This document shows positions 36,565 to 46,785 of a DNA stretch of 64,000 bases, one piece after another. A program made the translations under genes and the position numbers. The stretch is from Manis javanica (lineage: Eukaryota; Chordata; Mammalia; Pholidota; Manidae): contig NC_133158.1 of assembly GCF_040802235.1 (NCBI RefSeq), forward strand, positions 11,124,001 to 11,188,000, in the 5' to 3' direction. Within the stretch, counting starts at the first letter, position 1. Each line of letters starts with the position of its first letter. Under the pieces are notes generated by a model. The model searched no databases. It was not told where the DNA came from and saw only the letters and a list, made by a program, of their open reading frames with translations.

Positions 36565-36915
36565 GCATTTATTCAATCAAAAAATGTCAAATATTTATTG
36601 AGTACTTGGCCCATGTCAAACTCCAGAACACAGGACTGAGAAGATTCAAGGTTTCTGCCTTCCAGGGGTTTATTATCTAGTGAGTAGTAAATACAAAATG
36701 AGAAGACTATGATGAGGAAAACAGAGTGATTGGATACAGAGTTCCTGGGAGGGTCCTACTTTAGATGAGGTGATTAAGGGAGGAATGTCAGAGGTGCTAA
36801 TTGACCTGAGACATGAATGACAAGAACAACCTTTTTAAGCAAAGGGAAATACAAATTAAAAGGCCCTCAGTGGGAAAGAGCCTGCTGTGTTGGAGGGTCA
36901 GAAAGGAGACGATGT
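36565..36915 (-). repeat. L2 LINE remnant, antisense
   Basis: 'atatttattgagtacttggc', 'cctactttagatgaggtgat' and 'gacctgagacatgaatgaca' are the reverse complement of the L2 3' region. Confidence 0.75.
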
Positions 36916-36924
36916 GGTTTTAGG

Positions 36925-37150
36925 GATTATATTACAGTGGTTAATTGGGTGGGCTCCAGAGCCACAGTGTACCACTTAATAGTTCTGTGATCTTGAGCAC
37001 ATCATTTAACCTTTGGAGGTCCCATTTCTTCATATAAATGGGGCAATATAATTGCTACCTTATATGGATGTTATAAAGATTAAATAAAACATTTTATCTA
37101 CTTATCGCCATACCTGCACATAGTAGGGGTTCTACAAATGTCACTGGGTT
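36925..37150 (+). repeat. MIR SINE, nearly full length
   Basis: 'gtgggctccagagccacagt', 'cacttaatagttctgtgatc', 'ttataaagattaaataaaac' and 'ctgcacatagtaggggttct' run in MIR order. Confidence 0.88.
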
Positions 37151-37154
37151 GGTC

Positions 37155-38848
37155 ATAACTCCTCTTCCCCAAAAAAACTCAACAGAGACAATAAAGGGAA
37201 ATGTGTTATTCCACATGGCAGAACATTCTCAGAACATTCTAACATAAGGACAAACTTTTAGATAGGATTTGATTGATTTACCATGGATCTTGGCTCTTGT
37301 TTTCTTAATGCTCTTAGTTTAATCCTCCAGGTGAATCTGCATTTTCATCTCACTGGCTTCCCACATGATGACAAAGATGGCTGCATCTGCCACAGGCCTT
37401 GTTTTGCACATCCATGCATGCACACCAGGCCTTACTTACACTGACTGATACTCCGTTCTATCTAGAAAAAGAAAGCACGTGTAGGGACATTTGTTAAAGT
37501 TCTGGAAGTCAATCTGATTGGACTGACTTAGGTCACATGCCAAACCCTGAACCAATCACTGTAATCACAAGGTGGAATGTACTGATTGGCACAATTTAGG
37601 TCATGTGTCCTAGAGTTGTGAATGGAGTCAGATTTTTAAAGATCCTATGTATCTCCAGTGAAAACTTGGAAGGCAGAAGAGGAGATGATGTTGGAGACAC
37701 AGAATTATGTGCAGGGATGTTTATTATTATCATTCTAATTAGATAATAAAACACAGGTTTAGGGTAAAGTAAGAGACACATGTTGTAACTTTGATCCTTT
37801 CTGAGCCCTAAGACTTACATACTCAGTTAGGTCTTAAAACACCAGTTCTTCATCTTAAATTTATTTGCTCACCAAATTTCTTAAAATTCTATTATGGGCA
37901 AGAAATTGTTAGAGTGGAAATAAGCAGAACCAGCCCTATCCTCACCAAGCTAATGTACTAATTTACTGGGATTTAAATATGACCTGCATAGCTTCAACAA
38001 GCAGATGTTGTTAACATCAAGATGCAACAAAATGTGGTGCAATCTATTTTGCCCTTGTGTCTTGACTCTTATTTTACTTTGCATTAAAAAGAGGAACTAA
38101 AATACCAAAAATGTGGAAAGTTCATTAAGCTTTTTTTTTCTTTTGAACTTCTCAATTCAAGGGAAGTTGGATCCTATTAGAAATTGTTTTTTCTTGATTT
38201 CATTTTAATGTTTTATTAACTACCAGTATCTATAAGCATTTTTTATGAAAAATATTAGGGTGTAAAAGTAGAAACACCACCACAAGGAAATGTAATGTAT
38301 TTGTTGAGAAAGATAAAAACAAACAGGAAAGATATACAACATCCTTGGGGGAAGTGTTTAACAACAAAACACTCTAAATGACTAACAAAAATCATATAAA
38401 ATAAAACATGTAATTCACAGCCTGAAACTCAAAATTTAATTTCTCTGTTTTTCTTTAAGAGTTAACTTCCATAGTTGGGAGATGTTTGCTAGTTTTCTTT
38501 TATAGAAATCATCATTTTTTACTGTTAAAATGTATTGTTTCTTATAACATCTGAGAATAGTAGTTCATTTTGCTGTGCTTTCCCAATACAGAGATTGTTA
38601 CTTTCCCTATAGAAAAGGCCAACAAATTGATGATGGAAAACGATGGAGTGTCTCCTTTGGTCATAGTTACAATTTTGAGGGGAGATTGACAAATTTCTTC
38701 TTCTAACTAGTACAAATGATAAACCACATCAGACTATTCTCCATTCGTTTGTACCACCTGTGCCCTCCCTCCTCCCTTCATTGGACCATTGATTCACCAA
38801 CCTCAGTATCATGCAGGACACTCAACTACTTCTGGTAATTCTGCTCTT
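37155..38848. other. Unassigned non-coding sequence
   Basis: No gene supported. The portion 37500-37620 ('ccaatcactgtaatcacaag') looks like a decayed repeat I cannot name. The last bases before 38848 probably belong to the old antisense L1 that resumes at 46786 or to its immediate flank. Confidence 0.35.
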
Positions 38849-38864
38849 AAAAAAATATTTATTG
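38849..38864. repeat. Target-site duplication of the full-length L1, left copy
   Basis: Seven A then 'tatttattg'. It follows TT at 38847-38848, giving the preferred L1 endonuclease context TT|AAAA on the top strand. The last ten bases, 'atatttattg', recur exactly at 46776-46785 beyond the element's poly(A). Confidence 0.8.
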
Positions 38865-39651
38865 GTGGAGCCAAGATGGCGGCATGAGTAGAGCAACAGA
38901 AATCTCCTCCCAAAACGACATATATTTTTGAAAATACAACAAAGACAACTCTTCCTAAAAGAGAGACCAGAAGACACAGGACAACATCCAGAGCACATCC
39001 ACACCTGCGAGAACCCAGCACCTCACGAAGGGGGTAAGATACAAGCCCTGGCCTGGCGGGACCCGAGCGCCCCACACCCCAGCTCCAGGTGGGAGGAGAG
39101 GAGTCAGAGCAGGGAGGGAGAGGGAGCCCAGGACTGCTAAATAGCCAGCCCTAGCCATCCGCACCAGAGCACAGACACAGGGCATGTGTGGGGTCCTGGA
39201 TAATAGGGAAACCTGTCAGTAAAACCTGTGAGTGGGTCCCCACAGCTGGTGCCCTGGGGAAAAAGAAAAGCAAGTGCTTTTTGGAAGTCTTAAAGGGACA
39301 GGGACCCCACAGCTGGACAGAAGCATCCTGGGACACTTAATCCAGAGGCACGGAATCTGGGGAACTCTGGGCACTCTAACCCCCTGGGCAGCAGGGAGCA
39401 TGGAGGCCCCTCACGGAGATAAATAGCCTCCTGGCCATTCCCCCTCCAACGCGGCTCCACCATATCGGAGCAGTGGCCCGAGGCAGACCAAGCCCACAGC
39501 AACAGCAGAGATAAACTCCATAGCGGCTGGGCAAGAATCAGAAACCCCATCTGCGCACAGCTGCCCAGCACAAGCCACTAGAGGTCGCTGTTCTCCCAGG
39601 AGAGGAAGGCCACAAACCAACAAGAAGGGAAGATCTTCCAGCCAGTCACTT
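38865..39651 (+). promoter_or_regulatory. L1 5' UTR / internal promoter region
   Basis: Starts 'gtggagccaagatggcggca'. The 'caagatggc' core (38872-38880) is the YY1-type site that positions transcription starts in many L1s. The region is CpG-richer than its surroundings (for example 39055-39075 and 39440-39480), as expected of an L1 promoter. It is present once, without obvious tandem monomers. Function in this decayed copy is unknown. Confidence 0.75.
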
Positions 39652-40526
39652 GTGCCAGCTCTGCAAACTATCTCTATTGTGACGAAAAGGCAAAATTTCA
39701 GGCAGACCAAGATAAAAGTGACAACACCTGAGGAGAAAGACCTAACCAGTCTTCCTGAAAAAGAATTCAAAATAAAAATCATAAACATTCTGATGGAGAT
39801 GCAGAGAAATATACAAGAGCTAAGGGATGAAGTCCAGAGGGAGATTATAGACGTCCAGAGGGAGAGTACAGACGTCCAGAAGGAGATTACAGAAGTGAAA
39901 CAAACTCTGGAAGGATTTATAAGCAGAATGCATAAGATGCAAGAGACCATTGATGGAATAGAAACCAGAGAACAGGAATGCACAGAAGCTGACACACAGA
40001 GAGATAAAAGGATCTTCAGGAATGAAACTATATTAAGAGAACTGTGTGACCAATCCAAAAGGAACAATATCTGTATTATAGGGGTACCAGAAGAAGAAGA
40101 GAGAGAAAGGGATAGAAACTTCCCCAAACTGGGGGAGGAAATAATCAAACAAACCATGGAAATACACAGAACTACCAACAGAAAGGACCCAAGGAGGAAA
40201 ACACCAAGACACATAATAATAAAAATGGCAAAGATCAAGGACAAGGAAAGAGTTTTAAAGGCAGCTAGAGAGAAAATGGTCACCTATAAAGGAAAACCTA
40301 TCAGGCTATCATCAGTCTTCTCAACAGAAACCTTACAGGCCAGAAGAGAATGGCATAATATATTTAATGCAATGAAGAGAAGGGCCTTGAACCAAGGATA
40401 CTGTATCCAGCACAAATATCATTTAAATATGAAGGAGGGATTAAACAATTCCCAGACAAGCAAAAGATGAGGGAATTTACCTCCCACAAACCATCTCTAC
40501 AGGGTATTTTAGAGGGACTGTTCTAG
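39652..40526 (+). pseudogene. L1 ORF1p remnant (frameshifted)
   Basis: Family role: L1 ORF1p is an RNA-binding, nucleic-acid-chaperone trimer that coats L1 RNA. What is seen: an open frame from 39652 to 40470. It has a heptad-like charged segment (about residues 48-110, with a repeated 'VQRE' pattern), then an RRM-like portion containing 'NICIIGVPEEEE' (about residues 142-153) and 'PRHIIIKMAKIKDKERVLKA' in the C-terminal domain region. The frame opens at GTG, not ATG. The first in-frame ATG is at 39793, so a start has probably been lost. Around 40385-40410 a frameshift sends the frame into an early stop at 40470. The family-like C-terminus continues in another frame to a TAG at 40524-40526. 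Non-functional as read. Confidence 0.88.
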
Positions 40527-40840
40527 ACGGGAGCACTCCTAAGACTAAACAGATGTCACCAGAGAAAATAAAATCACTGCAAAGAAAGCAGATCAACCAC
40601 ATACTAACTAAAGGCAAAAAATAAAATCAACTACCCACTAAAAGCAGTTAAAGGAAACACGAAAGAGCATAGAATAAAACAATCAACATATAAAGAATGG
40701 AGGAGGAAGAATAAGAATGGAGAGAAGAAAAGAATCTCCAGACAGTGTATATAACAGCTCAATAAGTGAGCTAAGTTAGGGAGTAAGATACTAAAGAAGC
40801 TAACCTTGAACCTTTGGTAACCACGAATCTAAAGCCTGCA

Positions 40841-43800
40841 ATGGCAATAAGTACATATCTTTCAATAGTCACCCTAAATGTAAACAGACTGAATAAACCA
40901 ATCAAAGACACAGAGTAACAAACAGAATGGATAAAAAAGCAAGACCCATCTATATGCTGCTTACAAGAAACTCACCTCGAACCCAAAGACATGCACAGAC
41001 TGAAAGTCAAGGATGGAAAAACATATTTCAGGCAAACAACAGAGAGAAGAAAGCAGGGGTTGCAGTATTAGTATCAGACAAAATAGACTTCAAAACAAAG
41101 AAAGTAACAAGAGATAAAGAAGGACATTACATAATGATAAAGGGCTCAGTCCAACAAGAGGATATAACCATTCTAAATATATATGCACCCAACACAGGAG
41201 CACCACCATATGTGAAACAAATACTAACAGAACTAAAGGGGGAAATAGAATGCAATGCATTCATTTTAGGAGGCTTCAACATGCCACTCACCCCAAAGGA
41301 TAGATCCACTGGGCAGAAAATAAGTAAGGACATGGAGGCACTGAACAACACACTAGAACAGATGGACCTAATAGACATCTATAGAACTCTACATCCAAAA
41401 GCAATAGGATATACATTCTTCTCAAGTGCACATGGAACATTCTCCAGAATAGACCACATACTAGACCACAAAAAGAGCCTCAGTAAATTCCAAAATATTG
41501 AAATTCTACCCACCAACTTTTCAGACCACAAAGGTATAAAACTAGAAATAAATTCTACAAAGAAAACAAAAAGGCTCACAAACACATGGAGGCTTAACAA
41601 CATGCTCCTAAATAATCAATGGATCAACGAACAAATTAAAATAGAGACCAAGGAATATATGGAAACAAATGACAACAACAACACAAAGCCCCAACTTCTG
41701 TGGGATGCAGCGAAAGCAGTCTTAAGAGGAAAGTATATAGCGATCCAGGCACACTTAAAGAAGGAAGAACAATCCCAAATGAATAGTCTAACATCACCAT
41801 TATCGAAACTGGAAAAAGAAGAATGAATGAGGCCTAAAGTCAGCAGAAGGAAGGACATAATAAAGATCAGAGAAAAAATAAACAAAATTAGAAGAAAAAA
41901 ACAATAGAAAAAATCAATGAAGCCAAGAGCTGGTTCTTTGAGAGAATAGACAAAATAGATAAGCCTATAGCCAAACTTATTAAGAGAAAAAGAGAATCAA
42001 CACACATCAACAGAATCAGAAATGAGAATGGAAAAATCACAACAGACTCCACAGAAATAGAAAGAATTATTAAAGACTACTATGAAAACCTATATGCTAA
42101 CAAGCTGGAAAACCTAGAAGAAATGGACAACTTCCTAGAAAAATACAACCTTCCAAGACTGATAAAGGAAGAAATACAAAAGTTAAACAAACCAATTACA
42201 AGCAAAGAAATGGAAATGGTAATCAAAAAACTACCCAAGAACAAAGCACCAGGCCAGACGGATTTACCTCGAAATTTTATCAGACATACAGAGAAGACAT
42301 AATACCCATTCTCCTTAAAGTTTTCCAAAAAATAGAAGAGGAGGGAATACTCCCAGACTCATTCTATGAAGCCAACATCACCCTAATACCAAAACCAGGC
42401 AAAGACCCCACCAAAAAAGAAAACTACAGACCAATATCCCTGATGAATGTAGATGCAAGAATACTCAATAAAATATTAGCAAACCGAATTCAAAAATATA
42501 TCAAAAGGATCATACACCATGACCAAGTGGGATTCATCCCAGGTATGCAAGGATGGTACAACATTCGAAAATCCATCAGCACCATCTCCATAGATGCTGA
42601 AAAAGCATTTGATAAAATTCAACATCCATTCATGATAAAGACTCTCAACAAAATGGGTATAAAGGGCAAGTACCTCAACATAATAAAGGCCATATATGAT
42701 AAACCCACCACTAACATAATACTGAACAGCGAGAAGCTGAAAGCTTTTCCTCTAACATCGGGAACAAGACAGGGATGCCCACTCTCCCCACGGTTATTTA
42801 ATATAGTACTGGAGGTCCTAGCCACAGCAATTAGACAAAACAAAGAAATACAAGGAATCCAGATTGGTAAAGAAGAAGTTAGACTGTCACTATTTGCAGA
42901 TGACATGATATTGTACATAAAAAACCCTAAAGACTCCACTTCAAAACTACTAGAACTGATATCAGAATACAGCAAAGTTCAGGATACAAAATTAACACAC
43001 ACAAATCTGTGGCTTTCCTATACACTAACAATGAACCAACAGAAAGAGAAATCAGGAAGACAATTCCATTCACAATAGCATCAAAAAGAATAAAATACCT
43101 AGGAATAAACCTAACCAAGAAAGTGAAAGACTTACACCCTGAAAACTATAAGACTCTCTTAAGAGAAATTAAAGAGGTCACTAACAAATGGAAACTCATC
43201 CCACGCTCTTGGCTAGGAAGAACTAATATTGTCAAAATGGCCATCCTGCCCAAAGCAATATACAGATTTGATGCAATTCCTATCAATTTACCAGCAACAT
43301 TCTTCAATGAACTGGAACAAATAGTTCAAAAATTCATATGGAAATACCAAAGATCCTGAATAGCCAAAGTAATCCTGAGAAAGAAGAATAAAGTGGGAGG
43401 GATCTCACTCCCCAACTTCAGGCTCTACTACAAAGCCATAGTAATCAAGACAATTTGGTACTGCCACAAGAACAGAGCCACAGACCAGTGGAACAGATTA
43501 GAGACTCCAGACATTAACCCAAACATATATGGTCAATTAATATTTGATAAAGGAGCCATGGACATACAATGGGGAAATGACAGTCTCTTCAACAGATGGT
43601 GCTGGCAAAACTGGACAGCTACATGTAAGAGAATGAAACTGGACCATTGTCTAACCCCATACACAAAAGTAAATTCGAAATGGATCAAAGACCTGAATGT
43701 AAGTCATGAAACCATAAAACTCTTAGAAAAAAACATAGGCAAAAATCTCTTAGACATAAACATGAGTGACCTCTTCTTGAACATAATTCCCGGGCAAGGA

Positions 43801-44620
43801 AAACAAAAGCAACAATGAACAAGTGGGACTATATTAAGCTGAAAAGCTTCTGTACAGCAAAAGACACCATCAATAGGCCAAAAAGTTACCCTACAGTATG
43901 GGAGAATATATTTGTAAATGACAGATCCAATAAAGGCTTGACATCCAAAATATATAAAGAGCTCACCACCTCAACAAACAAAAAACAAATAATCCAATTA
44001 AAAAATGGACAGAGGAACTGAATAGACAGTTCTCCAAAAAAGAAATTCAGATGGCCAACAGACATATGAAAAGATGCTCCATATCGCTAACTATCAGATA
44101 ATTGCAAATTAAAACCACAATGAGATAACACCTCACACCAGTAAGGATGGCAAGCATCCAAAAGACAAACAACAACAAATGTTGGCGAGGTTGTGGAGAA
44201 AGGGGAACCCTCCTACACTGCTGGTGGGAATGTAAATTAGTTCAACCATTGTGGAAAGCAGTATGGAAGTGCCTCAAAATGCTCAAAATAGACTTACCAT
44301 TTGACCCAGGAATTCCACTCGTAGGAATTTATTCTAAGAATGCAGCACTACAGTTTGAAAAAGACAGATGCACCCCTATGTTTATCACAGCACTATTTAC
44401 AATAGCCAAGAATTGGAAGCAACCTAAGTGTCCATCAGTAGATGAATGGATAAAGAAGATGTGGTACATATACACAATGGAATATTATTCAGCCATAAGA
44501 AGAAAACAAATCCTCCCATTTGCAACAACATGGATGGAGCTAGAGGGTATTATGCTCAGTGAAAGAAGCCAAGCAGAGAAAGAGAAATACCAAATGATTT
44601 CACTCATCTGTGGAGTATAA
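40841..44620 (+). pseudogene. L1 ORF2p (endonuclease-reverse transcriptase) remnant, multiply disrupted
   Basis: Family role: nicks target DNA and reverse-transcribes L1 RNA. ATG at 40841; a TAA follows at codon 26 (40916-40918). The endonuclease part keeps the QETHL block (near 40968), SRIDHIL and SDHKGIK. The usual GDFN motif reads GGFN (41269-41280), replacing a catalytic Asp. A frameshift lies near 41010 and a TGA at 41824-41826; further shifts are near 41905 and 42255. The reverse-transcriptase part runs 42443-43078, with FADD intact (42893-42904). The segment just before SIDAEKAFD (42573-42590) appears to lack about 17 codons. A frameshift near 42985, a TGA at 43357-43359, shifts near 43790 and 43995, and TAAs at 44099-44101 and 44126-44128 follow. 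The C-terminal Cys-rich region (CWRGCG...LLHCWWEC) is readable at 44183-44250. Dead copy. Confidence 0.93.
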
Positions 44621-44978
44621 GAACAAAGGAAAAACTGAAGGAACAAAACAGCAGCAGAATCACAGAACCCAAGAATGGACTAACAGGTACCAAAGGGAAA
44701 GGGACAGGGGAGGATGGGTGGGTAGGGAGGGATAAGGGGGGAAGAAGAAAGGGGGTCTTGTGATTAGCATGCATAATGTGGGGGGTGGGAGAAAGGGGAG
44801 GACTGAGAAACACAGAGAAGACAAGTAGTGATTTTATAACATTTTGCTATGCTGATGGACAGTGACTCTAATGGGGTTTGTGGGGGGGACTTGGTATAGG
44901 GGAGAGCCTAGTAAACATAATATTCTTCATATAATTGTAGAGTAATGATAACAAAAAAAAAGAGAGAAAGAAAAGGGG
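44621..44978 (+). other. L1 3' UTR with G-rich tract and ancestral A-tail
   Basis: Contains a purine/G-rich stretch at 44694-44757 with many GGG runs, the kind of potential G-quadruplex tract found in mammalian L1 3' UTRs. It closes with 'gtagagtaatgataac' and an A-rich run (44951-44978, interrupted by G). The antisense L1 at 10540-11282 ends at the same point, so this A-rich run marks the original L1 3' terminus. Confidence 0.85.
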
Positions 44979-44980
44979 GA

Positions 44981-45851
44981 TCACTGCCTGATAGGATAAA
45001 ACTAACTGCAAATCAACGATTAATGCATGCTTTACATACCCTTAATTTTGATCTTTTAAAGGGTGTCAGATGATCAGCTATGGAAGTACATTTTTCCGAT
45101 AATATTCCTTTCTCTTAATAAAAAAAAAGCAGTTCCTGTGCGGTGATCTCCAATAGGTTCTTCACAATGGTATAAAGGTCATATCAAAGTGTGGGCAAAG
45201 GGTTTGTTTGTGTTTATACAGAGGATCAAAGCCTAATTTGGCTACCCAGAAAACGAATTAAGATATGATATGAAGAAGAACTTCCAACATTAACATCCTC
45301 TGGAAGAGTCATTCCAGAAGATGATCGTTAAATAACTTCAGCAAAGATCCTGGCGCTGTTGCAGTTGTAGCTGCATTCATCCCACTGGTTCCTGGGCTTG
45401 CCATTGGAATCAAGAAGGAGATATCTAAGCTGGCCTGTGCATACAGTAAAATAACAAATTTGACTGGATCTATACTGTCGGAACTCAACCAAGAATTAGG
45501 AGAAGTTCAAGTTGCAGTGCTCCAAAATCGTGCGACTATAGACTATCTACTGTTAAAAGAACATATGGGATGTGAACAGTTCCCAGGAATGTGTTGTTTT
45601 AATTTGTCTGATTTTTCTCAAACTATTCAAATTCAGTTAGACAATATCCATCATATCATCAATAAGTTTCACAAATGTCTAGGGTACCTAACTGGTTTTC
45701 TTGGTTTCACTGGATATGGCTGGTAATTGTAGGTCTGCTTTTATTATGTAGCTGTATTCCTATTATGTTAATGTATGTATGCAATCGAATTAGTTGTTTA
45801 AGACCTATACATGCTTTTGTTACTCTACAAGAAGATATGTCAAAGAAATAA
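44981..45851 (+). pseudogene. Endogenous retrovirus envelope (TM subunit) remnant inside the L1 tail
   Basis: In exogenous relatives this glycoprotein part drives membrane fusion. Seen here: a hydrophobic, Ala/Val/Ile/Pro/Gly-rich stretch at about 45352-45405 in the position of a fusion peptide, continuing in one frame into the frame read 45460-45726. This carries a heptad-like segment, an LQNRATIDYLLL block (45520-45555) resembling the conserved gamma-type TM region, and CX6CC (45571-45597). The frame closes early at 45726. The hydrophobic membrane-anchor-like and short tail-like sequence lies in a different frame, ending at TAA 45849-45851, so a frameshift near 45668-45690 separates the two. 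The N-terminal surface subunit is absent or unrecognisable; only a 30-codon open stretch (44981-45073) precedes it. Broken and non-coding as it stands. Confidence 0.85.
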
Positions 45852-46428
45852 TCAATCTTTCCATATTTTCTTCCATCTGCTACTTCTATAGCTTTTCTTC
45901 TTCCTTCCTAATTACAACCCTTTAGAAAAATTCATGCCTCATATCGAAAATTACCGAGCATCATAATTATTCCAAGTGGTAAAGATACCTCAAGACAAAT
46001 GCTGGGCATAGAAGCCACAGGGCATAAATCTCCAAAGAAGTAAAAAGCTAACCTTTTCAAACAATATTGCTTCTCTCTCACTTACCAACTTTACATTTCC
46101 CTGTATGGCCCTGGAAGATGACTGGTTAGCCAGAGATGGGTAAGATTCCTCAAGGGAGGAACAACCTAAGACAGGCACAGTCACAGGGGGGCCATCAGGT
46201 GAGAAATTGGGGATCAACAGAGGGGAGGCTTAGAACCTCACCCCCGTTTTGAGAGAAATCTTCTGCATCCGTGGATGTTTTGTTGCCCTTGTCTAGCTTG
46301 GATTAATACTTAGTCTATAGGCACAGACCTGATCATCTACATTTGCCCTCTTATAGCACTAAACTATGTTTTCTACCTTTATCTTGCATCTACCTACCAC
46401 TTCAGCATTTTATTAAAATAATAATAAA
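45852..46428 (+). other. Retroviral-derived non-coding segment between env remnant and polypurine tract
   Basis: No open frame of note on the + strand. It is continuous with the env remnant and the LTR-like end, and shows no L1 similarity. It corresponds in position to the env 3' untranslated region of a provirus. Confidence 0.6.
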
Positions 46429-46444
46429 AATAATAAGGGAGAAA
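46429..46444 (+). other. Polypurine tract (plus-strand primer site relic)
   Basis: 'aataataagggagaaa' immediately precedes 'tgtgggattc'. A purine run directly before a TG dinucleotide is the arrangement found at the 5' edge of a retroviral 3' LTR. Confidence 0.7.
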
Positions 46445-46570
46445 TGTGGGATTCACATATAAATCAAGTATAAAAATCAAACGAATAATCATATCTGACT
46501 TGATTGTTTATAGTTCATGATGCGTGATCAAAACCAAAAGTTTCTGTGATATGACTGCCCTTGCACTGTT

Positions 46571-46627
46571 CACCATGTAAGAACTTATTCACTATGTAAG
46601 AACTTGTTCACCATGTAAGAACTTGTT
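46571..46627 (+). repeat. Three 19-bp direct repeats in the LTR-like segment
   Basis: Units at 46571-46589, 46590-46608 and 46609-46627 of the form 'caYYatgtaagaacttRtt'; a fourth begins but diverges. Tandem units like these are common in retroviral U3 enhancers. Confidence 0.93.
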
Positions 46628-46738
46628 CGTTATGCTTCAGAAGATTGGAGAATGTTGAGAATTAGGCTTGGGGTTGATTAATGATTGTGCATTGAGTCCC
46701 CTATACAGAATTTTATTGTTGTTAACAACCATTTGATC

Positions 46739-46744
46739 AATAAA
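46739..46744 (+). terminator. Polyadenylation signal AATAAA of the chimeric element
   Basis: AATAAA, 18 bases before the A-run at 46763. This is the signal that ends the L1-retroviral fusion transcript. Confidence 0.85.
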
Positions 46745-46775
46745 TATGAGAGATGCCCTCCCAAAAAATATATAT

Positions 46776-46785
46776 ATATTTATTG
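46776..46785. repeat. Target-site duplication of the full-length L1, right copy
   Basis: 'atatttattg', identical to 38855-38864. The A-run before it has been partly replaced by TA dinucleotides (46769-46779), so the upstream part of the duplication is blurred. Confidence 0.8.

Larger units (their letters stand above)
46445..46768 (+). mobile_element. Partial 3' LTR (U3-R-like) of the captured retrovirus
   Basis: Begins TG at 46445 after the polypurine tract. It contains three 19-bp direct repeats (46571-46627), a U3-enhancer-like layout. It ends in an A-run 19 bases after AATAAA (46739-46744), the usual cleavage distance. No U5 follows, as expected if a polyadenylated retroviral RNA, ending at R, was the source. 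Confidence 0.7.
38865..46775 (+). mobile_element. Full-length L1 with a retroviral env-LTR 3' extension (about 7.9 kb)
   Basis: The order is: L1 5' end (38865), 5' UTR, broken ORF1 (39652-40526), linker, broken ORF2 (40841-44620), G-rich L1 3' UTR to the A-rich tract at 44951-44978, retroviral env remnant (about 44981-45851), further retroviral sequence, polypurine tract (46429-46444), U3-R-like LTR piece with AATAAA (46739-46744), and final A-run at 46763. Total length is well over a usual 6-kb L1 because of the 1.8-kb tail. One target-site duplication brackets the whole, arguing for a single insertion of a chimeric RNA. I recall an L1 3' end of this kind as repetitive in pangolins, but cannot verify it here. 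Many frameshifts and stops make this copy inactive. Confidence 0.93.

Noticed and set aside
38929-39186. GC-rich part of the L1 5' UTR considered as a CpG-island promoter of a host gene
   Set aside because: It lies wholly inside the L1 and its composition is that of the L1 5' UTR; no host exon follows.
39411-40283. 290-codon open frame on the minus strand, highly hydrophobic
   Set aside because: It is the antisense shadow of the L1 ORF1 region. Its Leu/Ser/Ile-rich make-up mirrors the Lys/Glu/Arg-rich sense protein and it matches no domain.
41127-43118. Several minus-strand frames of 63-118 codons across the L1 ORF2 region
   Set aside because: Antisense readings of ORF2 with no independent support.
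46763-46785. AT-rich stretch after the L1 tail as an independent microsatellite
   Set aside because: It is better explained as the L1 A-tail plus the target duplication with a small TA expansion.
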